Made by a program: the position numbers and the translations under genes. A stretch of 64,000 bases of DNA. Source: Eleusine coracana subsp. coracana. Taxonomy: Eukaryota; Streptophyta; Magnoliopsida; Poales; Poaceae. The stretch spans positions 36,214,432 through 36,278,431 of the forward strand of contig CM064417.1 in the NCBI GenBank assembly GCA_032690845.1, written 5' to 3'. The notes under the pieces were generated by a model. That model was not told the DNA's origin. It worked only from the letters and a program-made list of their open reading frames with translations, and searched no databases. Each line of letters starts with the position of its first letter. Positions within the stretch are counted from its first letter, which is position 1. Of this stretch, positions 55,577 to 64,000 are shown in pieces.

Positions 55577-56662
55577 GAGCATCTCCAGTGGGCATGTAAA
55601 TTTGGTCTCCTAAATTTTATTTTACAAGCCTAGTTGTAAAATTTAGAAGCTTAAATTTGCACTCAACTCCAGTAGGAGCATGCATATGGGCTCCTATTTC
55701 ATGTGGGACCCACCTATCAGAGAAAAAATAAAAAAAATCTCCTTCTTCTCCATCACTCCCTCCCTCCTCTGCTCCAGCTCCCACCGCACCTCAGCTCCGG
55801 CCTGCTGCCGACCGCCTGCGGCTGGCGCCGTTGCGCCATAGCTCGGTTCGGGCGCCACCGCTCGAGCTCGCGACCGGAGCTCCACCACCCGCACCCGCTC
55901 AGGCGTCCACCTCCATCGGGATCTCGGTGCCATGGAGGAAGGGAAGGGGAGGGAGGGGAGCTCGGTGAGGAAGGGAGGGTGGCCGGTGACTAGGGCCGCC
56001 CTCTGCCGCCGCCCGGTGGTGGACGTCGCCACCACTCCTGCGCGAGCGCCCCCGCCCCGCTCGTGTCGCTCTCCGCCGGAGCCCTGCTCATGCGTGTAGC
56101 GCCCACAACCACTGCCCCGCCTGGCGCTGCCCTCCGCTGCCGCGCTGCGCACCCTAGCTCCGTCTGCTGCTGCCCGCTCGTGAGCACTGCTCCGGCGCCA
56201 GCCCGCCTCCGCTGTGGTGCCGAGATCTTGGCATGGAGCGCGGGGGGAGGGGGAGGCAGCAGAGCGGCGGCCGGCGGCGGAGCCTAGCAGACGAGGCGAC
56301 GAAGATGGAGGGCGAAGGCGGGGGGAGTGGCGGCGCACACGGCCGGTGATGGAGGGTGAGGGCGGCGGGGGTAGTGTCGGCGCCCCAGGCTGGCGGCGGA
56401 GGGAGGAGGCAGTTCTACGTCGGGCGCAAGAGGAAGAAGAGAGTAAAAAGAAAGAAAAAGAAGAAAGAAAAATAGAAAAAACGGTGGGACGCATGTTTGG
56501 GAGGAGGATAGGAGCCTTTTAAATCTAGAGAATTGAAGTTATAATTTGGGAGGGTATGGAAAATAGGATCCCGAATAGAGACGTGCTGAAGTTTATTTTT
56601 TTGTTGGGCATGCAAAAAAAATAGAATAGAGACCTTGTTTAGGAGGTTCACTGGAGATGCTC
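55577..56662 (+). mobile_element. PIF/Harbinger-type non-autonomous element, 1086 bp, GC-rich core
   Basis: Terminal inverted repeats GAGCATCTCCAGTG (55577) and its complement (ending 56662) are perfect over 14 bases. They are flanked by TAA at 55574-55576 and 56663-56665, the 3-bp target duplication of the PIF/Harbinger (Tourist) group. Removing the element rejoins the LINE tail. The core (about 55740-56440) is very GC-rich, with long overlapping frames on both strands but no recognised domain, and it may be captured host sequence. No transposase is visible. Confidence 0.78.
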
Positions 56663-56665
56663 TAA

Positions 56666-56787
56666 GTGCTTTGCTGGATTGCGAGTGTGTTTTCTGGTGC
56701 TAAGCGTCCAGCTTTGTTGAACTGGTCTCATGCGATTTGACTGGGGAGTGTTTAATCAAAGCTTGCTTTGCTGTTAAAAAAAAAAAG
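56666..56787 (+). other. LINE 3' end with poly(A)
   Basis: The last LINE segment follows the PIF-type element and ends in CTTTGCTGTT followed by a run of 11 A (56776-56786). This is the expected 3' end of an L1-type insertion. The matching target duplication at the 5' end is not in the window. Confidence 0.65.
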
Positions 56788-57276
56788 AAGGGAAGAAATC
56801 AAAACTTGTTTTCGGCACGAGGAAGCTTAGTCCTTTGCTGGAGAAACTCTTCTTTCCACAACCTCTTCTCTTCGGACAACCAACGGTTTTGAGATTTATC
56901 GTGTTGAAACTGAAAAGCATGGATTCAGCTGCAAAAGTTTCTTTCGGCAAGAGCTGTGCCATTTGTCTCTAGACTAGAAATATTGTGACATTTTGTTGTG
57001 TCATATGAAATGTTACAACTCCATTTAGAAGAAAAGAGTAAATTTATATAAGATGAACTAAATAGTTTTATGTTGAGGAGAAAATATACACATGTACGAC
57101 TAACATCGATGATGGTAAGAACTACAACAAAATTTAGAACATGCTTAATTGCAAGCTACATATTACAACACCATGGACCCTCTCGCCACAAACTATGGTA
57201 TGAAATTTTTTCGTCACACTCTGTGACAAGAAACACATTGCTTTTTCTATGACAAACATGTCCCGAGATGAGTAAC
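56788..57276. other. Intergenic, nothing supported
   Basis: About 490 bases with only short frames. The stretch between the LINE poly(A) and a possible LTR start (57277) shows no family resemblance. Confidence 0.5.
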
Positions 57277-58190
57277 TGTTGGCGTCTCAGAGACGTCACT
57301 GCTTCGATCACACGAACAGAAAAGGAACAAAGGCTAGGGAATCATAGAAAGTAAAAGGCAAACAACAAGTCCACTTTGTATATTTTATGAGCATTTGTCT
57401 TTACAAAGTTAGTCGAGGTGTCGTATTTATATATCCATGACTAAATATTTTCTCAGTGACCAATTTACCCTTGATTACCTGCTATATCGTACGAATATTG
57501 CGTGCAAAATGGTCATTGGGGGTAAATTGGCCATTTCACTAGATGCTTGTCCTTTCCGTATGAATGACGACATTGCATAGTGCTGTCAGGTGTCCACCCC
57601 AAAGCGCTTTTCATGGAGGTGGAGCCCAATTTGCTTATCCCTCGCATCCTCTGAGGGATCCTTCTTTTCGAAGCGAGGCCCAACGAGTCTTCAAAGCTGA
57701 CCGAGGACATCTTTGAAACTTCCTTGAATCGCTTGTTGTTCCCCTGTACTTCAAAGATAATATATGAAAACATTGGTTAAGTGTGTGCTTCAACCCGTGA
57801 AATGGCCCAAAACGAAGGGGCTCGGGCTGGCCCTCGAGGGATCCCCCAACAGTAGCTATAGTCTTTGCAGATCATTTTACTGCTGGTTTTCGTCTGCCAT
57901 GTCGCGCATTTTTGTTGAGGTTTTGGAGAAATTTGATGTTCAACTTCATCAAGTGAGCCCCAACGGGATGGCGATGTTGAGTAAATTTGCGCGAGGGATG
58001 CTGATGTATGGTGGCAAGCCTAACATTGAGGTGTTTTGGAGATACTATGCTGCTCACTATGAGACGAAGGTTATAAAAATTGGTGGAGTGGCTCATGAAG
58101 CAGACTTTGGCTGCATTACTTTCTGCCCTTGCTTTAAACAAGATAAGCAGTTTATTTGGTGTACTAAAAATTGTTAGGGTGATAAGTGGC
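57277..58190 (+). pseudogene. Fragment of another Tat-type element: LTR-like part plus antisense-ORF fragment
   Basis: The frame 57764-58177 contains FVEVLEKFDVQLHQVSPNG, LSKFARGMLMYGGKPNIE and KIGGVAHEADFG, which I recognise as a conserved block of ORFs associated with grass gypsy elements (PF04195-like group). It is preceded by about 490 bases starting TGTTGGCGTCTC that look LTR-like, with TATTTATATA near 57425. The order LTR then plus-strand ORF is the same as in the main Tat element. The ORF is short (137 codons) and ends at a TAG, so it is a remnant. The LTR part is inference. Confidence 0.42.
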
Positions 58191-59397
58191 ACGAGAACTG
58201 GCCTTACGCTAAAGTTCCTTCTGAGTGAGCGCGCGATTGTTGAGGGCAAAGAGGTTGAGATGTTGTTATTAAAAAAATATTTTAATAAAAAAAATTCTTC
58301 ACAGGACACTACGTTTTTGTTGTAAGTTCTATTGCAGTAGTGTGGTGGATCAGTAATGCATCGTTTCATTTATTAAAATCCCTACCAGAGGACCGAGAGA
58401 GTCGAGCTTTGTAGCTGGTGCTGACGTTGAGATCGATGACAGTTTTTTTGGTTTTGTGACAAGATATATATGACGGTCTAAACTTTTGTTTTGGACCCTT
58501 GAGTCAACGCCGTACGTTGTAGTTGACATCTTCATGGACGTTGTACGGCTCCTATATGCATATATATCAAACTCTTTATTTTTAAGTGTTCCACATGTGT
58601 GCAAGTCAAAGGTCAATCGATCTTACAGGCTCAAGATCGACTGCTGTTATTAATTACTAATACTCTATGCATAGTAATGGTTAATCAAGCAATTAGTAAA
58701 CCAAAAATTGCTGTCCTAATGTTTAAGTAAAAATAAATGTATGTACTAGTAATTGGCTATATATATATATATATATAGAAAAAATGCCTCCTATATAATA
58801 TATATATATTGCCTAGGAACAAGATTTTGCCCAATTCCTCTCTGCTTGCGGCCACAGTTTCGTGGTTCACACAAATAGTCAAGTTCAAGCCCACCGGTGC
58901 GAGAAGACGTGCATTCCTCGCCGGGAAAATGGTTTGAAACCACCAACGTGCGGTTCCGTTCCCGGATGCTCGGCTCACTTGCTACGACAACGTAAACGTA
59001 TTGATTAACCTGCCCAGCCGACTCGGTTGAAATTTTCAGGTACGCTTGCACACTAGCCCACAGCGCCACCCAGGTGTACGACTTACGTCCAAATCAGAGA
59101 AGGTCCTTCATGCGACCGCGTCCACGTAGGCGCGCGCGAGCAAATTACCACGGAGCCAGCCATCTCTGGCCGGCGCTCCAACCAGCGGCGCCTCCCGCCA
59201 AATTTGACATGCCGCGCGCGCCCGGCCCGGCCAGTGCCGGTGCCCGGGGGTTAGTAGGTGATATGATGCGGCCGGCCGGTATACGTGGACGGGTCGTTCT
59301 ATAACATGGCGCCACGCCCACCAAAGCGAGGCCAAGTCTAACGGGAACCTCAACTCAGCTGTAAGTCTGTAGCTACCTTTGACCTCGCTCGATCGGG
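58191..59397. other. Intergenic, upstream of the arabinogalactan-peptide gene
   Basis: No supported gene. A TA microsatellite lies at 58757-58778. The last 350 bases are GC-rich and hold palindromic words such as GGCCGGCC and GCGCGCGC, which fits a host promoter. Upstream of about 58750 the sequence is AT-rich and repeat-like. Confidence 0.55.
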
Positions 59398-59405
59398 TAT
59401 AAATA
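59398..59405 (+). promoter_or_regulatory. TATA box of the arabinogalactan-peptide gene
   Basis: TATAAATA in a GC-rich setting, 179 bases before the ATG at 59577. It is the only TATA box at a plausible distance. Transcription would start near 59430, giving a 5' UTR of about 145 bases. Confidence 0.75.
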
Positions 59406-59576
59406 CGCAAGCGCGCTGCTGCGACGATCGGCAGTACAGAAGCACTGAAAGAAATAGAAACTCGAGTTTGGAGGTCAGGCACATTTCTTGGCTTTCGCTT
59501 TGTGCCTTGCCTCTGATCGCTGCTTCAACGCACAAGTTACCAGCAGCAGACAGGAGCGATCGGTGTAGTGGACGCC

Positions 59577-59913
59577 ATGACTTCGGTGACCACGAGGCTG
59601 GCCGTGCTGGCTTACCTGCTGCTCGCCGCCTTGGCACACCCCTGCCTCTGTCACGCAGCCGCCGCCCCAGCCGGCAGTGGCAACTACTGGAGCATGGATG
59701 GTGAGTTCCTCTGCTAGCTTCATCATTTTCCTCTCCTTTCCCTCTTGTTATAGAATCTGCCATGATCAATGAACTATCGGATGTACAATGCAAGAACACG
59801 GAGGTAACTAACCAACGCTTAATTTGTTGACGTTTTCAGCTAAGGCGATCGACCAGGGACTCGCCTACGTCCTCATGCTCCTGGCGCTCTTCGTGACCTA
59901 CATCGTCCACTGA
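59577..59913 (+). CDS. Arabinogalactan-peptide-like GPI-anchored protein, two exons, intact
   Basis: Exon 1 is 59577-59700 and exon 2 is 59840-59913, joined by a 139-bp intron with GTGAGT donor and TTTTCAG acceptor. The product has 65 residues. It starts with a signal peptide (about residues 1-27, hydrophobic core LAVLAYLLLAALA), followed by a very short mature part and the C-terminal signal AIDQGLAYVLMLLALFVTY ending VH. That C-terminal pattern is diagnostic of plant AG peptides (AGP16/20/22 type, PF06376), where it directs GPI anchoring at the plasma membrane. The mature part has only one Pro, whereas classic AG peptides carry several Ala-Pro or Ser-Pro pairs for arabinogalactan addition, so glycan load may be low. 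It is the only intact host gene in the window. Confidence 0.9.
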
Positions 59914-60170
59914 ATCATCGATACGGAACTTGCAACTGTCCTTGTTCCATTCTTCACCACACACAAGTGACGCGGGGTGCACAACTTCTACAGTTAGCGA
60001 CGAGAAAAAATCGCGCATTTAGCCGGGTTATTCATTTCTTTGGTTCCTTTATTTTCCCCTTCGGTGTGATGCGGCCTGGGATTAAGTCTCGTCCTCATCC
60101 ATCAGAGTTATGTAAAATGTTCATTATTAAGTAATGATGTATGTACAGTACAATATGTACCTTCATCAAT

Positions 60171-60176
60171 AATAAA
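60171..60176 (+). terminator. Candidate polyadenylation signal of the arabinogalactan-peptide gene
   Basis: AATAAA about 258 bases after the stop codon. It is preceded by TGTA-rich sequence (60130-60160), a usual far-upstream element in plants. The exact cleavage site cannot be read. Confidence 0.5.
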
Positions 60177-60189
60177 AGGAAAATGTAAT

Positions 60190-60916
60190 AAAATATTTTA
60201 TACTTCCTTCAGCTTTTTATGAGTAAATAATAAATTTCATAAAAGTACAACTATTTGTGACCTTAACATGAAACTACAAATTTTAAAGTTAAAAAAAACT
60301 AAGTAACAAGGCCTACAACTTTTATGCTCTGGTCGCACCGTACCTGTCAATCACACAAATGCTACAATGGCCTGATCCCAATAGTCATCCAGACATGTGC
60401 CACAAAAGTTTTAGTTTTCTAAAGAAGGCTTAAAAAGTTGTAGAATGATACATGGGTAGAAATAGTTATAGGTTTCTTTTACTCGATTTTTGTTGATCAT
60501 GTCAGAACAAGGGCGTTAGTGTTCATTTTTTTTCAACTAACCAAAAAGTTGTCATAATGATTTCAATTAAAAACCAGATGGATTTCTCTAATATTTTTAT
60601 ATCACTTGCACTTTCATATAGTGCATGATAACATAACTTTTATATGCGTGGATATGTGGATCTTCTTATCTCCCCAGTGTGTGGGAACAAAAACATGCTA
60701 TCTATAAAACAAAAGAACTATATATGTTTAATATCTCCAAAATTGCATGAAACATCGTAATCCAAACTCGAAGGTTCGTCTTTTGAATTCCCTTGCATGA
60801 AAGTTATTGGTTGAAGATTTTTTGCACCGAGCATTCCCTTTTTCTTTAATGGATCTTTTGAAGCCCTTTTTATACTTAGAACCTGTTATAATCCTCTAGT
60901 CTAGATACATCTTTTT
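60190..60916. other. Intergenic, nothing supported
   Basis: About 730 AT-rich bases without a supported ORF. Words such as CAAAAGTT recur, but no terminal repeats could be paired. Confidence 0.5.
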
Positions 60917-61537
60917 GAGAAAAGTCTTATTCACCTCCCTGAACTTCTTAGGGTGTCGCACTTTGTCTCCCTCTCCTATAAAACTAGACACCGGGCACCT
61001 CTAACTCTTGTCTCCGTTGCGATTTACCTCCCTCGATGGTTTTGTGGGCGGTTTTGTCCGAGTCAGCAGTCTGATGTGGACTTGACCATCTCTCTCTCTC
61101 TTCTCTCACCTCGTCTCATTCTCTTCTCCCTTTCTCTCCCACGGGGCAGAACCCTAGCGGTTGTCGGATACCATCGATTGAGACCGTGGCGGAGCTAGTG
61201 CAGAGGCGGCGGACGGTAGTTCAACGATTGAGGCGGAGCCGCATTCAATGCCACCTTGGATCTGAAGCTTCGCGAGGTTAGTGCCGCTCACTGTGCTCGA
61301 ATCTTGCCCCTAAAGTGTCGATTTTCCTTGACAGCTTTAGATTAGTTTACTAGCTATGGGGTTGATGAGGCTTTTTAAATAGGAAGCGACTGTTAGGGTA
61401 GATTTGTTTAGGACTTCGATTTGTTTGGAGTTAGAGATCCGAGAGTGGGAATTTTTTTAGTCTTCGTGAGTAGACTGTGATTCCTTTGTTTATGTACCTG
61501 ATAGCATTCTTTAACCTACCATGCGTAGATACATGTC

Positions 61538-62990
61538 ATGAATCCACTCGCTTCTTTACCGGTTAGGTTTCATGTGAATGGGAAGTTTGTTAAGGACGGT
61601 CGAGAATTGAAGTATGTTGGTGGTTATGTGGTGATGTCCTACATTGACACAGATAAGCTCAGCTACCATGAGATTGTTGGGCATCTTAACGATCACATGG
61701 AAGTTGTCGAGGAACCAAGCTACACTGGTTATTTCCTGGTAAGGAGCTAAAGGATGGGCTCACCATCCTTTAGGATGACCACTCTTGCCTACAGATGTGC
61801 AGTTGTATCTCTGATGGAGGAGTGGCAGACATTTTCGTGGAATGTCCAGTAGTTCAAGCAAATGAAGATGAAGACACTGATGGGGATGAATCTAGTGAAG
61901 ACATCAGTGACTATGAGAATGAGATGTCTGCAGATACTGAGCTAGATTCTGTAGAGGAAGATGTGGTCACTATTAGTAGTGAGTCAAGAGAAGAGGCACA
62001 GAGGCAGATTGCAAGGTTGAGGGAATTTTACTCCAGCTGTTCGAAAAAGGGTAAAGAATTGGTTACAAATGATAGTGTACTTGCAGAGACACAAAGCCAA
62101 GTTGTTTTGACTCAAGCAAGCCAAGCTGGAGAGCATGAAGTAGGAGGAAGCAAGGAAGCAGCAGCAGGAGGAAGCAAAGAAGCAGCATGTGCATCAAGTT
62201 CAAACAGTGATTATATTCCTAGTGATGCATGTTCCTCAGAGGAAGATGAAGATGCAACTGAGATATTGAAGAAGTTCAAGGCATTCAAGAGAAAGATGAG
62301 GGATGGCCAAGTAGCTACACTTGATGATGTAGTTCTTGAACCTTCCACTACTATGGCAGCTGGTTTTTCAAACCTGGATGAAGAAGGGGAAACTGAGTAA
62401 CTTTAGAGCACCAAAGCAGCAAAATGGGACACAGTGGTCTGCCCTAATATTTTGAAGAAGATGAATAATTACATCCATGAGTCTGGTTCATGCCATGCAA
62501 TTTCAAATGGTGTTGCTCAGTATCAAAGTGAAGCACTACGATCATGGGTTCACTATTGACTTGGACAAGAAAGAGTGTTCATGCAGATACTAGTAGTTAT
62601 CTGGCCTTCCTTGTCCCCATGCTATCTCATGCATTTTCTTCAAGACCAAATCACTTGCTGAGTACATTGCTCCTTCCTATTATATGTGTGAGAGCCCGCC
62701 ACTCAAAGCACTTGGTTATGTTCGGATGCCTGGGAGGCCTAAAAAAGAGTGGAGAAGAGAACCCTCTGAACAAGCCAAGGGAGTGAACATGTCCAAGATA
62801 GGTACTGTGATCAAGTGCGGCAAGTGTAAACAAGTTGGCCACAACAGATCAACTTGTGATAGAATCAACAATCCTATGGTTCAAATCCTTCTTTGCCAGC
62901 CATTGAGTCTGGATCAAGTGCAAATGAAGCGTTTGGAGTTTCAGGCAGCCAGAACAGTCAAGCTACAATAAAGAAAAGAAAGAGAAACCA
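61538..62990 (+). pseudogene. MULE transposase remnant without catalytic core
   Basis: The N-terminal piece (61538-61750) has VRFHVNGKFVKDGRELKYVG, a conserved start of plant MuDR-type transposases. The frame shifts near 61730 and has a TAG near 61782, then runs open to 62400 through an acidic linker (IFVEC, then Asp/Glu-rich). The DDE core is absent. The sequence jumps near 62410 to the SWIM zinc finger (CSC near 62578, then CPHAISC; two stops at about 62590) and, after another frame change, to a zinc knuckle CGKCKQVGHNRSTC (62817-62858). Transposase function is therefore lost; mobilisation would need another copy. Confidence 0.82.
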
Positions 62991-63676
62991 AGGACCAATC
63001 AATCAATGTCCAATCACCAAGACACCCAGCATAGTAATTTACATTGAACTATGTATTTTTGTTTTCCTTTACTTATCCACATTACTTCCTAACTAATCCA
63101 TATTACTTCAATATCAGAACATGAACAAGAGCTCTGCAACAGCATCAGCTTCGACTGGTCCAAGGGGTTTGGCTACATTGAAAGTGACGGCAAGTGTGCC
63201 AAACTTCTAGGCCACTTCTTCTGTCACTATCACAAAATCTGGCAAAGCTTCTATTCAAGTCACCACCACTTCACCACCAGTGAGAAAGGCAGTGATAAAG
63301 AGACCCTAGTCTGCTGCCATGATGTTGTTGCCTCCTTGGGACTCTGCCAAACTATGATCATCGTCATAAGAAGTGTTGTGTTACAATTCTGTATTTTGTG
63401 AGACTTGAAGTTGTGTTAAACCTATGTTATGTATCTATCATGAACTTGTAGTTTCTGAAACATTGTATCTCTGAAACCTATGTATCTTGTGGAAACTATG
63501 TATTTCGTGGAACCTATCTTATATTGAACTTATGTTTTCTATCTGTCTACGTTATCTATCTATCATCAGTATTGCATGCGAACGAGATGATCTGTGGAAA
63601 TACACAATTTGGTTGAACATAACGAACACAAATGCATTGCATCATCAGGTTCAAATTCATTACAACACATAACAAT

Positions 63677-64000
63677 CTAGAAGAGGATCAACACCACATG
63701 CACCAGACGCCTAGCAACTGAACCTAACCTAGATGCATGAACACTGCAACTGCAAACAAAACAACACAACCTGAAGACCTTCTTTTCCCACACAAGCTCT
63801 TTAACCTTGACTTCCAGCTTCTCAAGCCTTGCAACTTCCTTCTTCAAAGCATCAATCTCAGCTTCCTGGTCACCTATCTTCTCAAATGCCTCCTTCATTA
63901 TCTACTTCATCACGACCCTCTGCTTCTTCACCATCAACATCTCATCACGCAAATCGATAAGCAATGTCGCAACAAACGGATCAACAGGGCCCTCATACCA
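63677..64000 (-). pseudogene. Minus-strand coiled-coil ORF at the window edge, broken
   Basis: The frame enters from the right edge, passes VATLLIDLRDEMLMVKKQR, hits a TAG (63904-63902), and continues 63898-63677 with a heptad-like stretch (IDALKKEVARLEKLEVKVKE) and a Cys-rich tail. It lies antisense to the transposase. Some plant MULEs carry an additional ORF on the other strand, but I do not recognise this family. It could also be a host fragment. Confidence 0.4.

Larger units (their letters stand above)
60917..64000 (+). mobile_element. Mutator-like element (left part), transposase internally deleted
   Basis: The left end GAGAAAAGTCTTATTCACC looks like the terminal repeat of rice Mutator-like elements. 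It is followed by a long leader with a possible 5' UTR intron (donor after GCGAG near 61277, acceptor before 61530) and a transposase remnant. The other terminus is not reached before the window ends, so the 9-bp target duplication cannot be checked. A minus-strand coiled-coil ORF near the right edge suggests a second gene. Confidence 0.68.

Noticed and set aside
55694..56522. 266-codon minus-strand frame and plus-strand frames in the PIF-type core
   Set aside because: Low-complexity Ala/Arg/Pro/Ser composition and overlapping frames on both strands; no known domain.
56774..56962. 62-codon minus-strand frame
   Set aside because: Runs into the LINE poly(A) and has no domain.

Overview
The window looks like a grass nuclear genome, most likely rice (Oryza). 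It holds a split LINE, grass-type LTR retrotransposons, a Mutator-like element, a spliced arabinogalactan-peptide gene, and two large copies of a tungro-bacilliform-like endogenous pararetrovirus, a class known from rice. The species call is inference from content. No alignment or database search was run. About 57 of 64 kb is nested, mutually inserted elements. The only intact host gene I can support is the small two-exon gene at 59.58-59.91 kb.

Outermost layer: a plant L1-type LINE starts near base 1. Its ORF1 (188-1541), endonuclease and the first part of its reverse transcriptase stop at about 3556. The reverse transcriptase resumes at 53608, and the RNase H tail and poly(A) end at about 56787. 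Second layer: a copia-type, gag-only element with about 2.5-kb LTRs sits in the LINE (3557-53607). Third layer: a Tat-lineage gypsy element on the minus strand, with a spliced antisense gene, sits in that element (8532-48674, target duplication TCGGC). Fourth layer: a pararetrovirus cluster (about 8995-34571) broke the 3' LTR of the Tat element at a TA repeat. It consists of copy A (+), copy B (-) and fragment C (+). Fifth layer: an Athila-like gypsy element (16325-26199) split virus copy B, and a solo LTR of the same family (32921-34025, target duplication ATAAG) split fragment C. A 2.8-kb LTR-like block (35056-37838) lies in the remaining Tat interior.

Right of the LINE are a 1.09-kb PIF/Harbinger-type element (55577-56662) inserted in the LINE tail, an older relative of it, a fragment of another Tat-type antisense ORF (57.8-58.2 kb), the arabinogalactan-peptide gene, and the left part of a Mutator-like element whose transposase has lost its catalytic core (60917 to the window edge).

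The most notable signals are these. (1) The viral inverted repeat had arms of about 6.3 kb and a loop of about 0.76 kb before the Athila insertion, so it could have been a natural hairpin-RNA source. (2) Short dyad units built from GCCGAT/ATCGGC occur almost always in pairs at nine different sites of the Athila-like element, and a related unit varies in number between the two LTRs of the copia-type element. (3) The viral first ORF has no ATG and fits ATT initiation, and a separate viral ORF with a viroplasmin-like motif starts in an ATGA overlap with the end of pol. (4) Two LTRs were truncated by deletions ending in short matching sequences. The elements do not act together as a pathway: the window is an insertion record ending in one functional small gene.
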